Source: Cephalopachus bancanus
Taxonomy: Eukaryota > Chordata > Mammalia > Primates > Tarsiidae
NCBI GenBank assembly: GCA_027257055.1
Contig: JAPVLO010000182.1
Coordinates: 5,022,001-5,086,000 of the forward strand
Reading direction: 5' to 3'
Length of the DNA stretch: 64,000 nucleotides
How positions within the stretch are numbered: position 1 is the stretch's first letter; every line of letters starts with the position of its first letter. Below the pieces are notes generated by a model. The model was not told the DNA's origin. It worked only from the letters and a program-made list of their open reading frames with translations, and searched no databases. Shown in pieces: positions 22,340 to 35,572 of this stretch. Position numbers and translations under genes: made by a program.

Positions 22340-22925
22340 TAATTTGAAGACAATAACTAGCATAAATGGAGTCCTTGCTTCAAGCCAGGTATTATATACT
22401 ATGTGTTTTACCAGAGGTATCTCATTTAATCCCCATAAAAACTGTAGCAGGTAGTTAATATTATTTTCGTCATTTTACAGATGGTGAAACTGAGGCTAAA
22501 GAAGCTAAGTGACCACCAGAGTAACAGGGTTCAAAACTGACGAAGCCAGCCGAGTGCGGCGGCTCAAGCCTGTAATCCCAGCACTTTGGAGGCTGAGGTG
22601 AGAGGATTGCCTGAGCTCAGGGGTTTGAACCCAGCCTGGGTAACTTGGTGAGACCTCGTCTCTACAATAAATCAGAAACAAACAAACAAAAATAAACCAG
22701 GTGGTCGTGCATGCCTGTGGTTCCAGCTACTTGGAAGGCTGAGGCAGAAGGATCGCCTGAACCCAGCAGGTTGAGTCTGCGGTGGCCGTGAACACTGCAT
22801 TCCAGCCTGGGTGACAGAGTGAGACTCCAACTCAAAAAAAAAAAACAAACGAAAAACAAAAAACAAAACTCATGAAGCCAAGCCCAGTCATCTGACCCCT
22901 GAGCCAGTGTGATTAGCCACCACCC
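22340..22925 (-). mobile_element. MIR SINE, antisense, split by an Alu
   Basis: The left part at 22340-22548 has tctcatttaatccccataaa, cattttacagatggtgaaac and aagaagctaagtgaccacca. The right part at 22865-22925 has agtcatctgacccctgagcc. They are consecutive MIR segments interrupted by the Alu at 22549-22864. Confidence 0.82.
22549..22864 (+). mobile_element. Alu dimer inserted in a MIR
   Basis: Alu from gccgagtgcggcggctcaag to an A-rich tail with caaac repeats. The right monomer shows cagcaggttgagtctgcggt, tggccgtg and gagactccaactcaaaa. Imperfect 16-bp target duplications flank it: aaaactgacgaagcca (22533-22548) and aaaactcatgaagcca (22865-22880). The duplication boundary falls inside the MIR. 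Confidence 0.92.
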
Positions 22926-25900
22926 TAGGCCACCTCCCATGAATCCTTTTTATAAGAATTAAAGACCTATGTGGAACTACTGAAGCAAAGCACAGTAAAT
23001 GACTGTTACCACGATGTCACAGTTCCTTCTGAATAGGTGGACATCAGGTGATTTTCTTACAAGATTGCAAAGCAGGTTGTATGCTGGATGTGCTGTCTTG
23101 CATCTTGTGTGACAATGAGAAAGTTATGCAAAGCCTATTTTTTTGTGAGGTTATGTAAGGGTTGTGTGGCATGGTAACAACTAAAATCTTGGGGAACAAG
23201 CACAATCTAGAGAACCTGATCCAGAGAAATAAAGGTCCCAGCAGTCAGCAGACAGGCCTGCTAATTTATAAGGCTTTGCTAATAATGTTTACAGGAGTTC
23301 TGTGAATAGCAACATTAAATTGAATCAATTAGATGTTATTCTGATTTTTTTTTTCCTTAATAAAGCTGATTTTTTCCAATATAACAGTCACATCAAACTT
23401 GGAAATACAGCAAAGTGAAACGAGGAAAAATCAACATAATTTTATTGTCTCAAAACATCCCATTGATATTTTTGTTTTCTGATTGAGATTGATTCATGTT
23501 TTTAATTTGTTTGTTTTGTTGATAGCATGAGAGACCTTCAAATTCCCATGTACCTGAGTCATCAAAGTTTCTAAATCTGGTTGGTTCTTAGTCCTGGAGG
23601 CCCAAGAGTGCTATAAGATAGATCCTGGCTGAGCAGAGGCCAGAGGGGTGACTCTGGACAGGGTGACAGAGGCCCTGATATCTCAGGGAAAAGCACTCAG
23701 CCTGAGCCAGTATTCTGCACAAGGGTCGCCTAGTCCAGAAGGAAGTTTTCCTGGGCTTGGTTCCCACCCTCGTGGTCACATCACGGTGACACAGCAGGAA
23801 ACGGCCTCCCCAGAGCCCAGGTCTCTCACAGGAAAGCGTTGTCAGAGGTTTCCGCCTGGGCCCACAGTCCATGCACACGGGGTTAGCAGCAGCATTCCAA
23901 CCCGTGGTATTTGTTCACAGGCTGGAATGCTGGCCTCGGGACTGGACTGCAGGCTTCCTCTGCTTGGTCCTGAGCTTGCGGTGTTGCTTGTGGTGTTGCC
24001 ATAAATCAGCTCTGTTCTGAGCTTCTCCCGAGAGACTTCCAAATGGGTTGCCCTCCAAGCAGGCAGCGTGAGATACCTCCTTTCAGATGTCATGCACTAA
24101 AAAATGACTGACCAGAGGAAATGTATTTCCCAATTGAGATAAATAACACTCTGAAGTCTTGGACGTCTTCTTCTTTTGACTTGCTGTTTTCCAGTGGCCG
24201 TTGAGAGGAAGGGAGAGTCTCTCTGTTCCTCTTCTCTCTGGATGAAATTGTGTTCTTAGTAGAAAGGATGAATGGTAATGCCAGATTATGGTGTTGGAGT
24301 CTATTCAGTTTCCCATCACTTGACCCATGAATCAATTGTGAGCTAAACCTCAGAGGCTCTCTCCTGCCTGAGCTAGAGAGAGGAGCAAACAAATGGTAGC
24401 CCAGGAACCCGTGTGGCACCTGCAGGTTTGCATACCCAGTGCTTGACATTGGGCAAACCACCTTATCTCTGAATAAACTTCCTCAAAAGTTTATTCTCTT
24501 AACTGGACTATTCACTAACTATCATTCTTTGCAGCTGTCGGGCCAAAAGCAACTGATATTCAAGAAAATGATTCTTCAGCACTGCAAGATCCTAAGATCC
24601 CATGTGAACTCCCTGTAACTTCGAGGCTGCATGCATGCTATTTATTCAGACTCCTTGAAAGCTAGGGATCCGTGAGCATCACTTATAGAACTCTAGTAAC
24701 CAGAATGGTGGACTGCCATGATCAGACATGGAGTGTTCATCAAAGTATTTGTCCTTTATTTTGAGGATGATGCCATGAAATGCGTTGCAAGAACATCAGC
24801 AGAGCTGAAGTGACACACACAGGAGCACGGGCCTGCCGTGGGCACCCCTAGGAAGACCTGATGTAGGCATGTACCCGGACCCTGTCAATCAGGTGGGCCT
24901 CCAAGACTGGCTCCCAACAGGCATGGACAATGGCTTTAGGCTGTGGAGTACACTATTCCATGAGGCTCCATCTTTTTGCCCTCAGTCTTACAGAATTTCG
25001 CTGCCCCAAAAGGCTCTAGTCAGCTCATGCCTCTGCTGGAGCCACTTGTCCTGTGGCATGGCATGTCCTTGAATGTCCTGCTTCGACTATCCAGTCATAT
25101 TTAGCTTGAGCTTAAACTTAAACTGTACATGAAAGTAAATGTGATTTGGGGACTAGACCCATGTCTCAAAGTCACGACTCCGTAGACCTCGGGCATGTTT
25201 TAGAGTAAGACTTCATTCTTGCTCCGGCAGGATATTAAATGGGAATTCACATATTTTTTCAGAGTTATGCTTGAGCACCTCAAGGTGAAGATAACTCCAC
25301 TTTCTGAAGCAGCTGCTAGACTAATCCATAAAGGATTTGCTAAGAGATGGCTCAATCCCAGTTCTATGGCTCTTGTCTCATCAGCCACCCCCAGTCGATA
25401 TGCAAAGAAGGCTGGAGCTTGACCAAGGATGCTTAGAAGTAAAGATTGCCTTGACCAGTGTCCCGTGTTTCCCCTTCCCTCCTCACGAGGGTTGGAGAAA
25501 AGTGCTTTCCTGCTCCTTCTTCAAGGTAGTAAGGAGATCTTGCTGTCCCAGTACTGCTGGAAGAACACAGCAGAACGGGATGGAAGAATTCTTGGGAGAA
25601 CTGACTATGTCTCTTGGAATTTGGAGGGCAAAGACATCCTCTAGAAAACTCTAAAGGAGAGAAGGTGACTAGTGCTGTTTACAAGAGCCAAAAACAAAAA
25701 GGTACCGGCTTTTGGGCAAGTTGCTCTTTCAACAGTGACTGATCAAGGATGCTTCCATCCTGGGCTAGTGCAGACACTGGAAGACAGTTGGTCTTGAACT
25801 GCCTCGAGGAAACCCTGTCCAGAGGTCTGACCAGCTGAGACAAATAAACTCCAACACAAGCCATTGGTGTGGGGACAGTGGCTTGCCAGGAGAAGCATTC

Positions 25901-26484
25901 TGCCAGCCAGAGACTGCATGACCCATGTCAGAAAAAGGGTGCAGTGTCTATGGTCCCCATGAGGGCAGGGTATCAGAAGAACCCACAATAGAGAGAAAGA
26001 GCCAGCATTTTGGGCACTGGCCAGGCATGGGGTACTCACATCTGATGCCAGCAGCTCCAGCCTATCACAGAACATTTGGTCCTTTTCTTTTAATTTTCCC
26101 TTCCCTTCATCCCAACTATGGAGGGAAAAGAAGCAATAGACAGAGAGTTAGAGAGGAGACAGAGCAAAGGAGAGAGGAAGACAAAGTCTTTCTCAATGCA
26201 GGCTGCCAAACTGGGGTCAGGCCTGATGGGGTAGAAGGAAAAAGAATCCTTTGAAGTGGATGAGAAGTTGGAGCTTTGGTTTAGTTTGGACTTCATCCCT
26301 GAAAATAAAGTGGTTCACACAATAAACCGATCTGAAAAGTACAAGGATCTAATGATGATATCATCCAGTGTAGGGGGATATGACAGAGTGTATTTGAGGG
26401 GGAACAATGAAAGAAAAATAAAGCTTCCTTTCTGATTCAACCTCTCCCGTAAGCTGGTCACATTACAATTCGGGAATCAGACTT
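22926..26484. other. Unique-looking sequence, largest repeat-poor block
   Basis: About 3.5 kb in which I recognise no Alu, L1, MIR or LTR. Open frames up to 123 codons (24090-24461 minus, 23648-24004 plus) overlap on both strands without recognisable domains. I cannot exclude non-coding exons or regulatory DNA, but nothing in the sequence shows them. Confidence 0.4.
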
Positions 26485-29470
26485 CTGATTCTGGGAAGAT
26501 GGAGTGGATGTATTCTTCTCTGTTCTTCTTGCTGCGTCCAGCTACAAACCCGAATATTATGTGCAAAACAACAGAAAAAGCCTCTGAAATGTGGTAAGAA
26601 GAGGCAATTGGCTAGGGACCTCGAGAGCCAAAGAACAGCACAGAGGTGAGTTGCCTGGGTTTTCTTTCTGCTTCACATATCCTAGAGTGGGTGCTGAAGA
26701 AGTTGGCAAAGTAGGAATGTCAGTGGTGCAGGCATAAAAAGTCCCAACAAAAGCCCACTTTCTCTAGCCAAATGCCAAGAAGGGAGCAGGTTAGCAAGAT
26801 AAAAGAAAGTTTTTAGGTGGAAGATGCTCTACTCTAACCAAATATCAAAAAACAAACAAATTTAAAAAAACCCGTGTTTCCCAACCCTACCTATACCAGC
26901 AAAGATCAAGTGGTGAGCCTAGACTTTGACCCTCAATAGGTCATAATAAGGTGCCTAACTTTCAGCAGTTTATAGAAAGAATATATTCCATGACCAAGTA
27001 GAATTTGTTCCAGGGATGCAAGGCTGGTTCATTATCTGAAGATTAATCAACATAATCTACTTGAATAAACTAAAGAATAAAAACCATATGAGCATATTAA
27101 TTGATGGAGAAAAAGCATTTGACAATATTCAACACGTATTCAAGATTTTTTAAAAAAACTATGAGAAAACTAGAATTAGAGAGTAACTTCCTCATCTTGA
27201 TGATGAGCATCTACAAAGAGCTAAAGTTGACGTTATTCTTTGTAATGAAAGAATGAATGTTTTCCCTCTAAGATTAAGAGCAAGACACGGTTGTCCTCTC
27301 TCACCTCTCTTATACAACATATTGCTGGAAGTTCTAGCTTGGGCAATAGACAAGAAAAAGAAACAAAAGAAATAAATACATCAAATAAAGAAACACATCA
27401 CATAAATAAAAAAGAAATACATCAATCACATAAAGAAACGCATTAGAAAGAAAGAAATAATCCCTCCTTGTAGGTGACATGATTGTCTGTGTGGAAAATT
27501 TTAAGGAACCAACAATAGGAACCTCCTAGAACAAGTAAGTGTGTTCAGCCAGATCGCAGGTTACAAGATAAACATAAAAAATTAACTGTATTTCTAGGTA
27601 CTAACAGTGAACAAGTGGATACTCAACTTAAAAATACAATGTCATTTACTCCCACTCAAGATAATGAAATATCTAGGTGTAAGTATAGCAAAATATGTAT
27701 AGGACTTATATGTTGAAAACTGCAAAACGTTGATGAAAGGAAGCAAGGATGATCTAAATAAATAGAGAGAAATACAGTGTTCATAAACTGAACGATTTCA
27801 ATTCTTCCCAAAGTGATACACAGGTTTAATGTAATTTACGTCAAATTCCCTACCATAATTTTTGTAGATGTAAACAATATTATCTTGAAATTTATATTGA
27901 AATTCAAAGAAGCCGAGACGGCTAAAGCAACTTAAAAAAGAATAAAATGTAAGGAATTCACCTACCCAATTTCATGACTTGTTATATAGCCAAACTAAAA
28001 ATGTGTGGTATCGGTAAAGGGTTAGACTCACGGATCAATGGAAGAGAAAAGAAAATCCAGAAATGAATTCACACAAATACACTCAAATGATTTTTGGCGA
28101 AGTTACAGAAGCAATCCAGTAAAGAAAATATAGCCTTTTAAACAAAAGATGTTGGAGAAATTGGCCATGCACAGACAAAATAATGAAACTTGACCTAGGC
28201 CTTATGACTTATACTAAAATACATTCAAAATGGATCAAGGACTTAAATGTAAAATATAACACTATGAAACTTTTAGAAACAGAGAAAATCTTTGGAATCT
28301 GGGTCTAGGCCAAGTTCTTAGACGACACTAAAAGCACCGTTCATAAAAAGAAAAATTAATAAAATTGCTTTTATCAGAATTAAAATATTTGCTCTGCAAA
28401 ATACCCTGTTAAGATAATTAGAGATGAGCTACAGATTGAGAGGAAATACTTGTAAACCACATTCCAACAAAAGAGCAATATCTAGAATATATAAAGAACT
28501 CTCAAATCCAACAGTAAAAAACAAACAATCCATTTAGAAAATGGGCAAAAGGTACAAACAGGCCTTTCACTGAATAGGATATACAGATGACAAATAAACA
28601 CAGAAGAAGTTGTTAACTGTCATTGTTCATTAGAGAAATGCAAATCAAAGCCACAATGAGTTATCACTACACTCTTAACAGAATGACTTCAATAAAAAAG
28701 AGTGACAGCATCAAATGATGGCAAGGATGTGGGAGAACTGGGTTGCTCATACGTTGCTGGTGAATGCGGAAAAAGGGGACAGTCACTCTGGAAAACAGTT
28801 TGTTTGGCAGTTTCCCAAAAAAACAGAATATGAGCTACCACACAACCCAGCATTTGCAATCTGGGCCTTCACCCCAGAGAAAAGAAAACTCACTTTCACA
28901 CATAAAAGCAGTATACAAATCTTTCTAGATGCTATGTTCATAATGGTCAAAAATTGGAAACACTCCAGATATCTTTCAGCAGGTTAATTGTTAAACAAAT
29001 TGTGGTACATTTATTTCACCAATTACTACTCAGCAATAAAAAAAGGAAATGAATGGTTGAGACATGCAGCAAACCGGATGGATCTCCAGAAAACTGCTTA
29101 GATAAAACAAAAGAAAGCACAAGCCGAAAGGTTACATGTCATGTGATTTCATTTACATAACATTCTTGAAATTACAACATTATAGTAATGGGGAACAGAT
29201 GAGTGGTTTCGGGGGTGAAGGAGGGGTGGGGGACAAGGAAGATGTGCGTGTGGCTCTCAAGGGCAACCTGAGGGATTCTTGTGATGACGGAAGTACTCCG
29301 TATCTTGAGTGTATCAATGTCAGTATCTCGGTTGTGATATTGTATTGTAGTTTTCCAAAATGTCGCCATTGGGGAAAACTGGGGGAAAAGTACATGCTCG
29401 GTCTGTATTATTTCTTACAACTGCATACTAATCTAAACTTTTCTTGAAATAAAAAAGTGTATTTAAAAAA
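26485..29470 (+). mobile_element. Old L1 (L1M), internally deleted, sense
   Basis: A 5' untranslated-like start (tctgggaagatggagtggat near 26489) leads by about 26960 into ORF2 reverse transcriptase sequence (ccaagtagaatttgttccag, gggatgcaaggctggttcat). The end of ORF2 and a 3' untranslated region follow, closing with aaataaaaaagtg and an A-rich tail near 29470. ORF1 and the ORF2 endonuclease are missing. Frames are broken throughout; the longest piece (28715-28987) encodes about 90 codons of the ORF2 C-terminal region. A local duplication lies at about 27371-27445. Confidence 0.82.
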
Positions 29471-29557
29471 AATCTTGCAATCTTAGAACCCAAATAACTC
29501 TGTCTGGGAAGTATCTGATAGACAACAGTGACTTTATTAATTATATCTTCCTCCTTC

Positions 29558-29620
<63 letters not shown>

Positions 29621-29640
29621 CTCTCTCTTTCTTTCTCTCT
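29558..29640. repeat. (TTTC)n microsatellite
   Basis: Uninterrupted TTTC units to about 29620, then CT-rich sequence. It sits where the A tail of the antisense Alu should be and so arose from that tail. Confidence 0.95.
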
Positions 29641-29775
29641 TTGTCTATTTCATTTTATAGACAGGATCTTACTATATTGTTCAAGCTGGTCTCTAACTCC
29701 TGGGCTCAAGCAATCCTCCCACCTCAGCCTCTCGAGTAGCTAGGACTACAGGCATGCACCTCTATATTCAGCTTA
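29641..29775 (-). mobile_element. Old Alu partial copy, antisense
   Basis: Contains tagacaggatcttactatat, ggtctctaactcctgggctc, cctcccacctcagcctctcg and ggactacaggcatgcacc. This is an Alu monomer-length piece in reverse orientation, well diverged. Confidence 0.82.
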
Positions 29776-31090
29776 GATTTTCTATACTAGGCTGTCAGGT
29801 GCCTCTTCTTGGTATACTTGCGCATTCATCTTATCTCTACCACTGCATTCTTCTTCTTTTTTTACAATTAGCAATTTACATGCCTGTCTCTTTCATGGAA
29901 TCATGTCGTTTTGAAGTGCATGGACTATAACTCAATCACCTTTTACTTAGCATGTAGCCACGTGTTTATTGGTGCGGGGTCTATCATGTAGTAGGTATGT
30001 GATTAGCAGACAAATGTTTGCTGTGTGGGCAAATCAATGAATGCCTGCAGGCAGCATCAGGTGGCAGATTTTTGTCTGGGATTGACTTGTGGGCTGGTTT
30101 GTAGAGGACATCTAAGAACAAAAAAAGATGAGACAATTAAAATGGAGACAGTAGCTATTGCTACACTCCTTAGGTATTGCAAAATGCTTGTCATTCAAAT
30201 CTACGTGATTGAAAAGGCAACATGTGAAGTAGGCAGACATTCTCTCTGGAGTCTTTTGATTTCCTTTAATTTGCTCCCTTTTTCTTCTCAAGCATTCCCA
30301 AACTCACCCCCAGCCCCTAAACGCAAATCAGTGTTCCAGTTTTGGTGCTTTCCTCTGACTATCCAAAATTCTCCACTATGATGCTTCAACTGGATCATGT
30401 CCCAAATCGCATCGTTCTTAACCCCACGATGGGATGTTGAATTGCCCGGTGTCCATTTCCTCAGGTCTCGATTTTTTGACAGAACCAATTTGAACTGGAG
30501 TGTTATGAACTGACAAATGACAACAAATCATGCCCTCCCATATTCGCACCCCATTATAGTAGATGTCATTCTGTTCTTTAACCCAGAGCATGAAAAAGTG
30601 AGGATTTCAGACCCCATGGCAGGTCCAGTTAGTGGGTACAGTGAGTTCGGCTTTGCTGTTAGACTCCAAGGGTGATTTAAATACAAAATTAGCATTATGC
30701 CAACATTGATGAACTTTTATAAGGAAAGTGTTTTCCATTGCAAACTCTTTTAAGACAATTTCCTATAAGTACTGTTAAACCATTCCAATTTTTTTCCATA
30801 AATCTTTTTATTTTTTGTAAGTGTGTTTATTAAAATTAAGTATTTCTGTTTAAATATATTGTAAAGATTTGATTTGCAAATTAGTTTTTGATCTTTTTTT
30901 CTGATTGTAGTTTCTACCATTTCTAATTTTTGGTGGGTTTTTATGTCAAATTTGCAGACAAAAATTTGTCTGATAAATATGATTGTTCCAATCATTTTTT
31001 TCTCCTGTAACAAACTTTGCTCTACAGAGTTTAGTCAACATCAGTTTTAACCTCAGATATAGTAAGAAATTAATAAATACTGGCTGTTAT
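29776..31090. other. No firm feature; AT-rich end
   Basis: Unassigned. The 30700-31090 part is AT-rich and may be the decayed 3' end of the antisense L1 that follows. Confidence 0.4.
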
Positions 31091-32780
31091 TAGTATGCAT
31101 TCTTTAAAACAGTACTCCTTACAAATTTGTTTTGAGATATAATCACATATCACAAAATAATACAGTGGACAATTCAGTGCTTTTTAGTATATGCACAAGT
31201 TTTTATAACCATCACTACTATCTAATTCCAGAACAATTTATCATTCCCAAAGGAAACTTCATACCCGTTAGCAGTTACTCTTTATTTCTTCCTCTCTTCA
31301 GTCTCTGGCAACCAGCAACCTACTTTCTGTCTCTATGGATTTACCATTCTGGACACCTCATATAAGTGGAATTATATAGTATGTGGTCTTTTGTGTCTAG
31401 CTTTTTTCACTTAGTATAGTGTTTTCAAAGTCCATCTGTTTTGTAGCATGTATCTGCATTTCATTCCTTTTTATGGCTGAATAATATTCCATTATATGGA
31501 TTCACTACTCTATATATCCATTGAATGGGTATACCATTTTGCCCATTCCTTCGTCAAATAATAGACTTTTCAGTTGTTTCTATTTTTTTGGTTATTATGA
31601 ATGATGCCACTAGGACTATTTGTGTACAAGTTTTGGCATTGAAATGCTTTCAGTTTTCATGGGTATTTGCCTAGATGAGGAATTGCTGGAGTAGATATCC
31701 ATGAGCAAAGTATGAGACTTCCACTTTCTCCACTTGGTATTCAATACTTGATATTGTTTATTTTTCTAATTGTATCTGTCCTAGTGGGTGTGAAGTGGTA
31801 TAAAATTGTGGTTTTGATTAATATTCCCTTAATGACTAATGTTTGATATTTTTTCATGAGCTTATTGGCCATTTGCACATCTCCTATTGAAATTAAATTT
31901 CTTAATTGGATTATTAGTCTTTCACTGTCAACTCGTTACAGTTCTTTATATATTCTGAACACAAGTTCCTTACCAGATAAATGATTTGCAAATATTTTCT
32001 CCCAATTTTTGGATTATCTTTTACTTTCTTGATGGTACCTTCTGAAGCATAAAAGTTTATAATTTTGATAAAAAGCAATGTATTTTTGAATTTGTGCTTT
32101 AGATACCGTATCTGAGATCATCATATATTCCAAAGTCACAAGGATTTATGTCTACATTTTCTTCTAAAAATTTTATAGTTTCAGCTCTTACATTTAGGTC
32201 TGTGATCTATTTTTAGTCATTTTTGTATATGACTTGAGGTAGGAGTCCAGCTTCATTCATTTGCATGTGAGTATCCATTGTACCATTTCACTAGTTGAGC
32301 ATAATTCCTTCCTCATTAAATTGTCTTGGTACCATTGTTGAAAATCAATTGATCATAAAGGTAATGGTTTATTTCTGGACAATCAATTCTGTTCCATTAA
32401 ACTATATGTCTACCGTATACCAGATCATACTGACTTGATTATTACAGCACTGTAGTAAACTTTGATATGGGGAAGTTGAGTTATCCAACTTTGTTTTTTC
32501 TCAAGATTGTTTTGGTTATTTTAGATTCCTTGATATCCCTATACATTTTGGGATCAGTTTGTTAATTTTTGCAAACAAGTAAGGCAGCTTGGGCTTAGAT
32601 GGGGATTATGTTGAATCTGTAAGTCAGTTTGGGGGGAGCATTTGCATCACAAGCCTATTCAATCTGCTGACCACAGACATGGGATAGCGTTCCATTTATT
32701 TAGATATTCTCTAATTCCTTTTAATGATGTTTTGTAGTTTTCAGTGTACAAGTCTTGCACTTCTTTTGCTGCTTTACAAA
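31091..32780 (-). mobile_element. Old L1 (L1M) ORF2 region, antisense
   Basis: Long ordered reverse complement of L1 ORF2. Signatures are gaataatattccattatatg (31470s), ctagtgggtgtgaagtggta (31780s), ttgcaaatattttctcccaa (31986 on), gatctatttttagtcatttt (32200s), acttgattattacagcactg (32430s) and ttctaattccttttaatgat (32710s). The minus-strand reading frame is heavily interrupted. Confidence 0.88.
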
Positions 32781-34005
32781 TTGGACAAAACACTGATAGA
32801 ATTTATTTTTTCATTAGTGCGTGAGAAAATTTTTCTCATATTTGTGAGACAGAGTGAGAGAGACTGAGAGAGAGGCTAGAGTTTCTGTGGCAAATCAACT
32901 GCTCAATTCTTGAGTGTCTGTCAGTATCAAAGCAACGTGAGAATATTTGGGGACCCACAAAGGCAGAGTGCCAACTTTTGGCAAAAAGTATTTATCTTCA
33001 CCAGTGAGATGGAGTAAGACGAGGAAGGCCTTTGACACATCCCAAACTATTCCTTATGATAGATTTCTGGCCTCTAGGTAAGAAGTCGGCCCTTCCACAG
33101 TGAGCTCCCACAGGAACACTGATGGTTCTGCTCTGTGATCATCTGAATTCGGCGTCACTAATAATATAGGATGGGAATGTTTCCCCCAATTCTCCAGACC
33201 GGTCAAGCTGCTGAAGACCACTGATGCCAAAAGTCCTCATTTAGTCAACAAATGGCACTCCAGGAATGGCCACACACTCCCAGTGTGCTGTGGCAAAGGG
33301 GAAGAAAACAGCAAGGGCTGGGAAAAAATCAACTCTGAGGATTCTCTGGAGTCTGAAACAGTTGTGGAAAAAATTCTGAGAAATTTCCTTGAAAAGAATG
33401 GGAAAGAATCCACATAAAAGATTTTATTGCTTATGACAAACTCTTGTTGCTCACATACATTTTTTTGCAAGCTAGACTAACATTATAAAAATGCAACATA
33501 TGTATATACACAAACACCCTGACATATTGACCAGGCTCTATTTGTAATGTGCTTCTCAAAAGAAACTCTTGATTTCAGTCTAAACATCTCTAAATGCAAA
33601 TGGAAAAATAATGTCGGGAATAGAGTTTTCAAAGACTTTTGTATTCTAAGGTGGATTCTCAGTCCCTCCTTATTTCAGGATTCTTATTCTATCATCGTAA
33701 AGTAGAGCAGATATTTATGCTGAATTTAGTTTACAGATGTGCTATTTCTTCATTTAGCAGAACAGAATATATTTTTCTACCACCCTTTCATAGGTTTGCC
33801 CCTGTCAGACATGGAATCTATCTACCACCATTTTAAACAATGGTGTGTCCTAAGATGCTTGAGATATCACATCATCTGTCTTCCCAACCTTCCTGGGAGA
33901 AGATTAAAAAAGAGGCTAGACAAGGAAATAAGCTGGTTTATTCTCCCTGATTATAAAGATGAGGAAAAACTCTGATATGGGGAAAGAGAAGGTCTTTCAT
34001 CCATT
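32781..34005. other. No feature seen
   Basis: About 1.2 kb of unassigned, partly AT-rich sequence without recognisable repeats or genes. Confidence 0.4.
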
Positions 34006-34150
34006 CATCAATGTGCCCACTCATCAATTATTTACTGAAAACCACTGTTTATTATCTAATACATAGAGGCCTCCTGCCTGTAGGTACTAGGGTTACAGTA
34101 ACTGTTATGGTCTTTCTTCTCAAGGAGTTTCTAGTCTCATGGGGAGTTAG
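34006..34150 (+). mobile_element. Ancient LINE-type repeat fragment
   Basis: Contains actcatcaattatttactga, taggtactagggttacagta and caaggagtttctagtctcat. Same old family as at 2.6-3.7 kb. Confidence 0.5.
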
Positions 34151-35084
34151 GCTGTTATTTTAAAAATGAAGCTTCAATCATGTCATATCTTTGCTTAAAT
34201 CATTTTAGGGATTTCCCACAGATCTCAGAATAAGGACTAAAATTCGTATCATAGCTTAGAAAATTGACAAGACTTCACTTGCCTGTCTCGTTCAGCCTCA
34301 TCTAATTTCTGCCTGCACACTCGTCCAAATCGTCAACATTTTTACCCACTAGGTTTAAATGTGTCTTTCAGGGGGTGTATTTACTTAATTTTAATTTTTA
34401 TCAAAGTAATAAAGGCATATAGCTCAAGGAGCTGATATTTCTAATATTCTTATTATGAAAAATAGCAGCCCTGTTTTCCTCAGACCCAACTAAGTCTTCA
34501 CTTGATTCTTTCAAAATTTAGGTCCTTATCTCTCAATAACATGTTTGCATGGCCACATCTTCAATTTTCAATTTTCAGCATCATCTGTTGACTTCACACT
34601 GAAGAGTATGAAGTTTTAGTTTTATGTATCCACCACCACCATTCCCTGTTCCCACCAAAATGAGACTGTCACAGACTCATTCTAATCCACCTCTTAATGG
34701 TAATTAAAAGCAGGCTTTTATGTGCTGCAAGTAATAGCATAAAGTCATATGTGTCTGTTTCTGGTTCAGAAACTTCTGAACAGAGGGGCTCAAGGCAGGG
34801 GAAAAAGAAAGATAAAAGACATTAGTTGGTTTAATAGCTTTTTTTTAACTAGAAGAAGTCTTAGAGATCATATCTCCTTCTCCTTTAATTTCAGAGATAT
34901 TGATACCTAGGTTCAAAGTCACATGGCAAACGGATGTCAAAGGGGAACTAAAAGGGAATTCTCTTCATTTTCTTTCTCTGTAGAGTATGCCACACTGCAG
35001 ACAAATTTTCCATTAAGATGAATATAGGACCGTGCACTTGTATTTTCTTGAGATCCCAGAAACTCACGAACAATAGCCACTAAT
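34151..35084. other. No feature seen
   Basis: Unassigned sequence. No supported gene or repeat. Confidence 0.4.
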
Positions 35085-35370
35085 ACATTGTCACCATAGT
35101 AATAATAATAATACTTGTGCCACTATTTAAGAGCTGTACACCTAACATGTCAGTCACCATACCAGGCATTATGCATGTTCTGCCTCACTTTGGTTTTCAC
35201 GGCAATTCTTTGGGGTAGGTCTTATTACCAGCCACATTTCCGTATAAGGAAATTGAGTTTTAGGAAGTTTAAGCTGTTTTTCCTAAACGAACTCCACCAA
35301 GTATATCTGGGCAGAAGTGGCGGAGTTGGGATTCGAGCTCAACTCTGTTTGGCTCTGAACTCAATGTTTT
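35085..35370 (-). mobile_element. MIR SINE, antisense, near complete
   Basis: Contains taccaggcattatgcatgtt, gtaggtcttattaccagcca, ataaggaaattgagttttag, cggagttgggattcgagctc and tggctctgaactcaatg. This is the full antisense order of a MIR. Confidence 0.85.
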
Positions 35371-35479
35371 TCTTCTTTAATTGACATACTGTTTTCATAT
35401 TTCTTATAACCATGGTCATCACCAGTTCTTGGAACCTGAAACTATCTAGCCTACCGTCAGCCTCATAGACAGACCTGTG

Positions 35480-35572
35480 GTGAAAATTAAACAAATAAAT
35501 ATAGATGTAAACACTATGCTTTAGAAGAGTGCCTGGCTTGTGGTAAGTGTCCAATAAATGTTAGCTGCTCAT
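35480..35572 (+). mobile_element. MIR SINE 3' part, sense
   Basis: Contains agagtgcctggcttgtggta followed by agtgtccaataaatgttagc, the MIR 3' end. Confidence 0.75.

Noticed and set aside
24090..24461. 123-codon minus-strand frame in the repeat-poor block
   Set aside because: No recognisable similarity. Low-complexity serine-rich translation fits random sequence.
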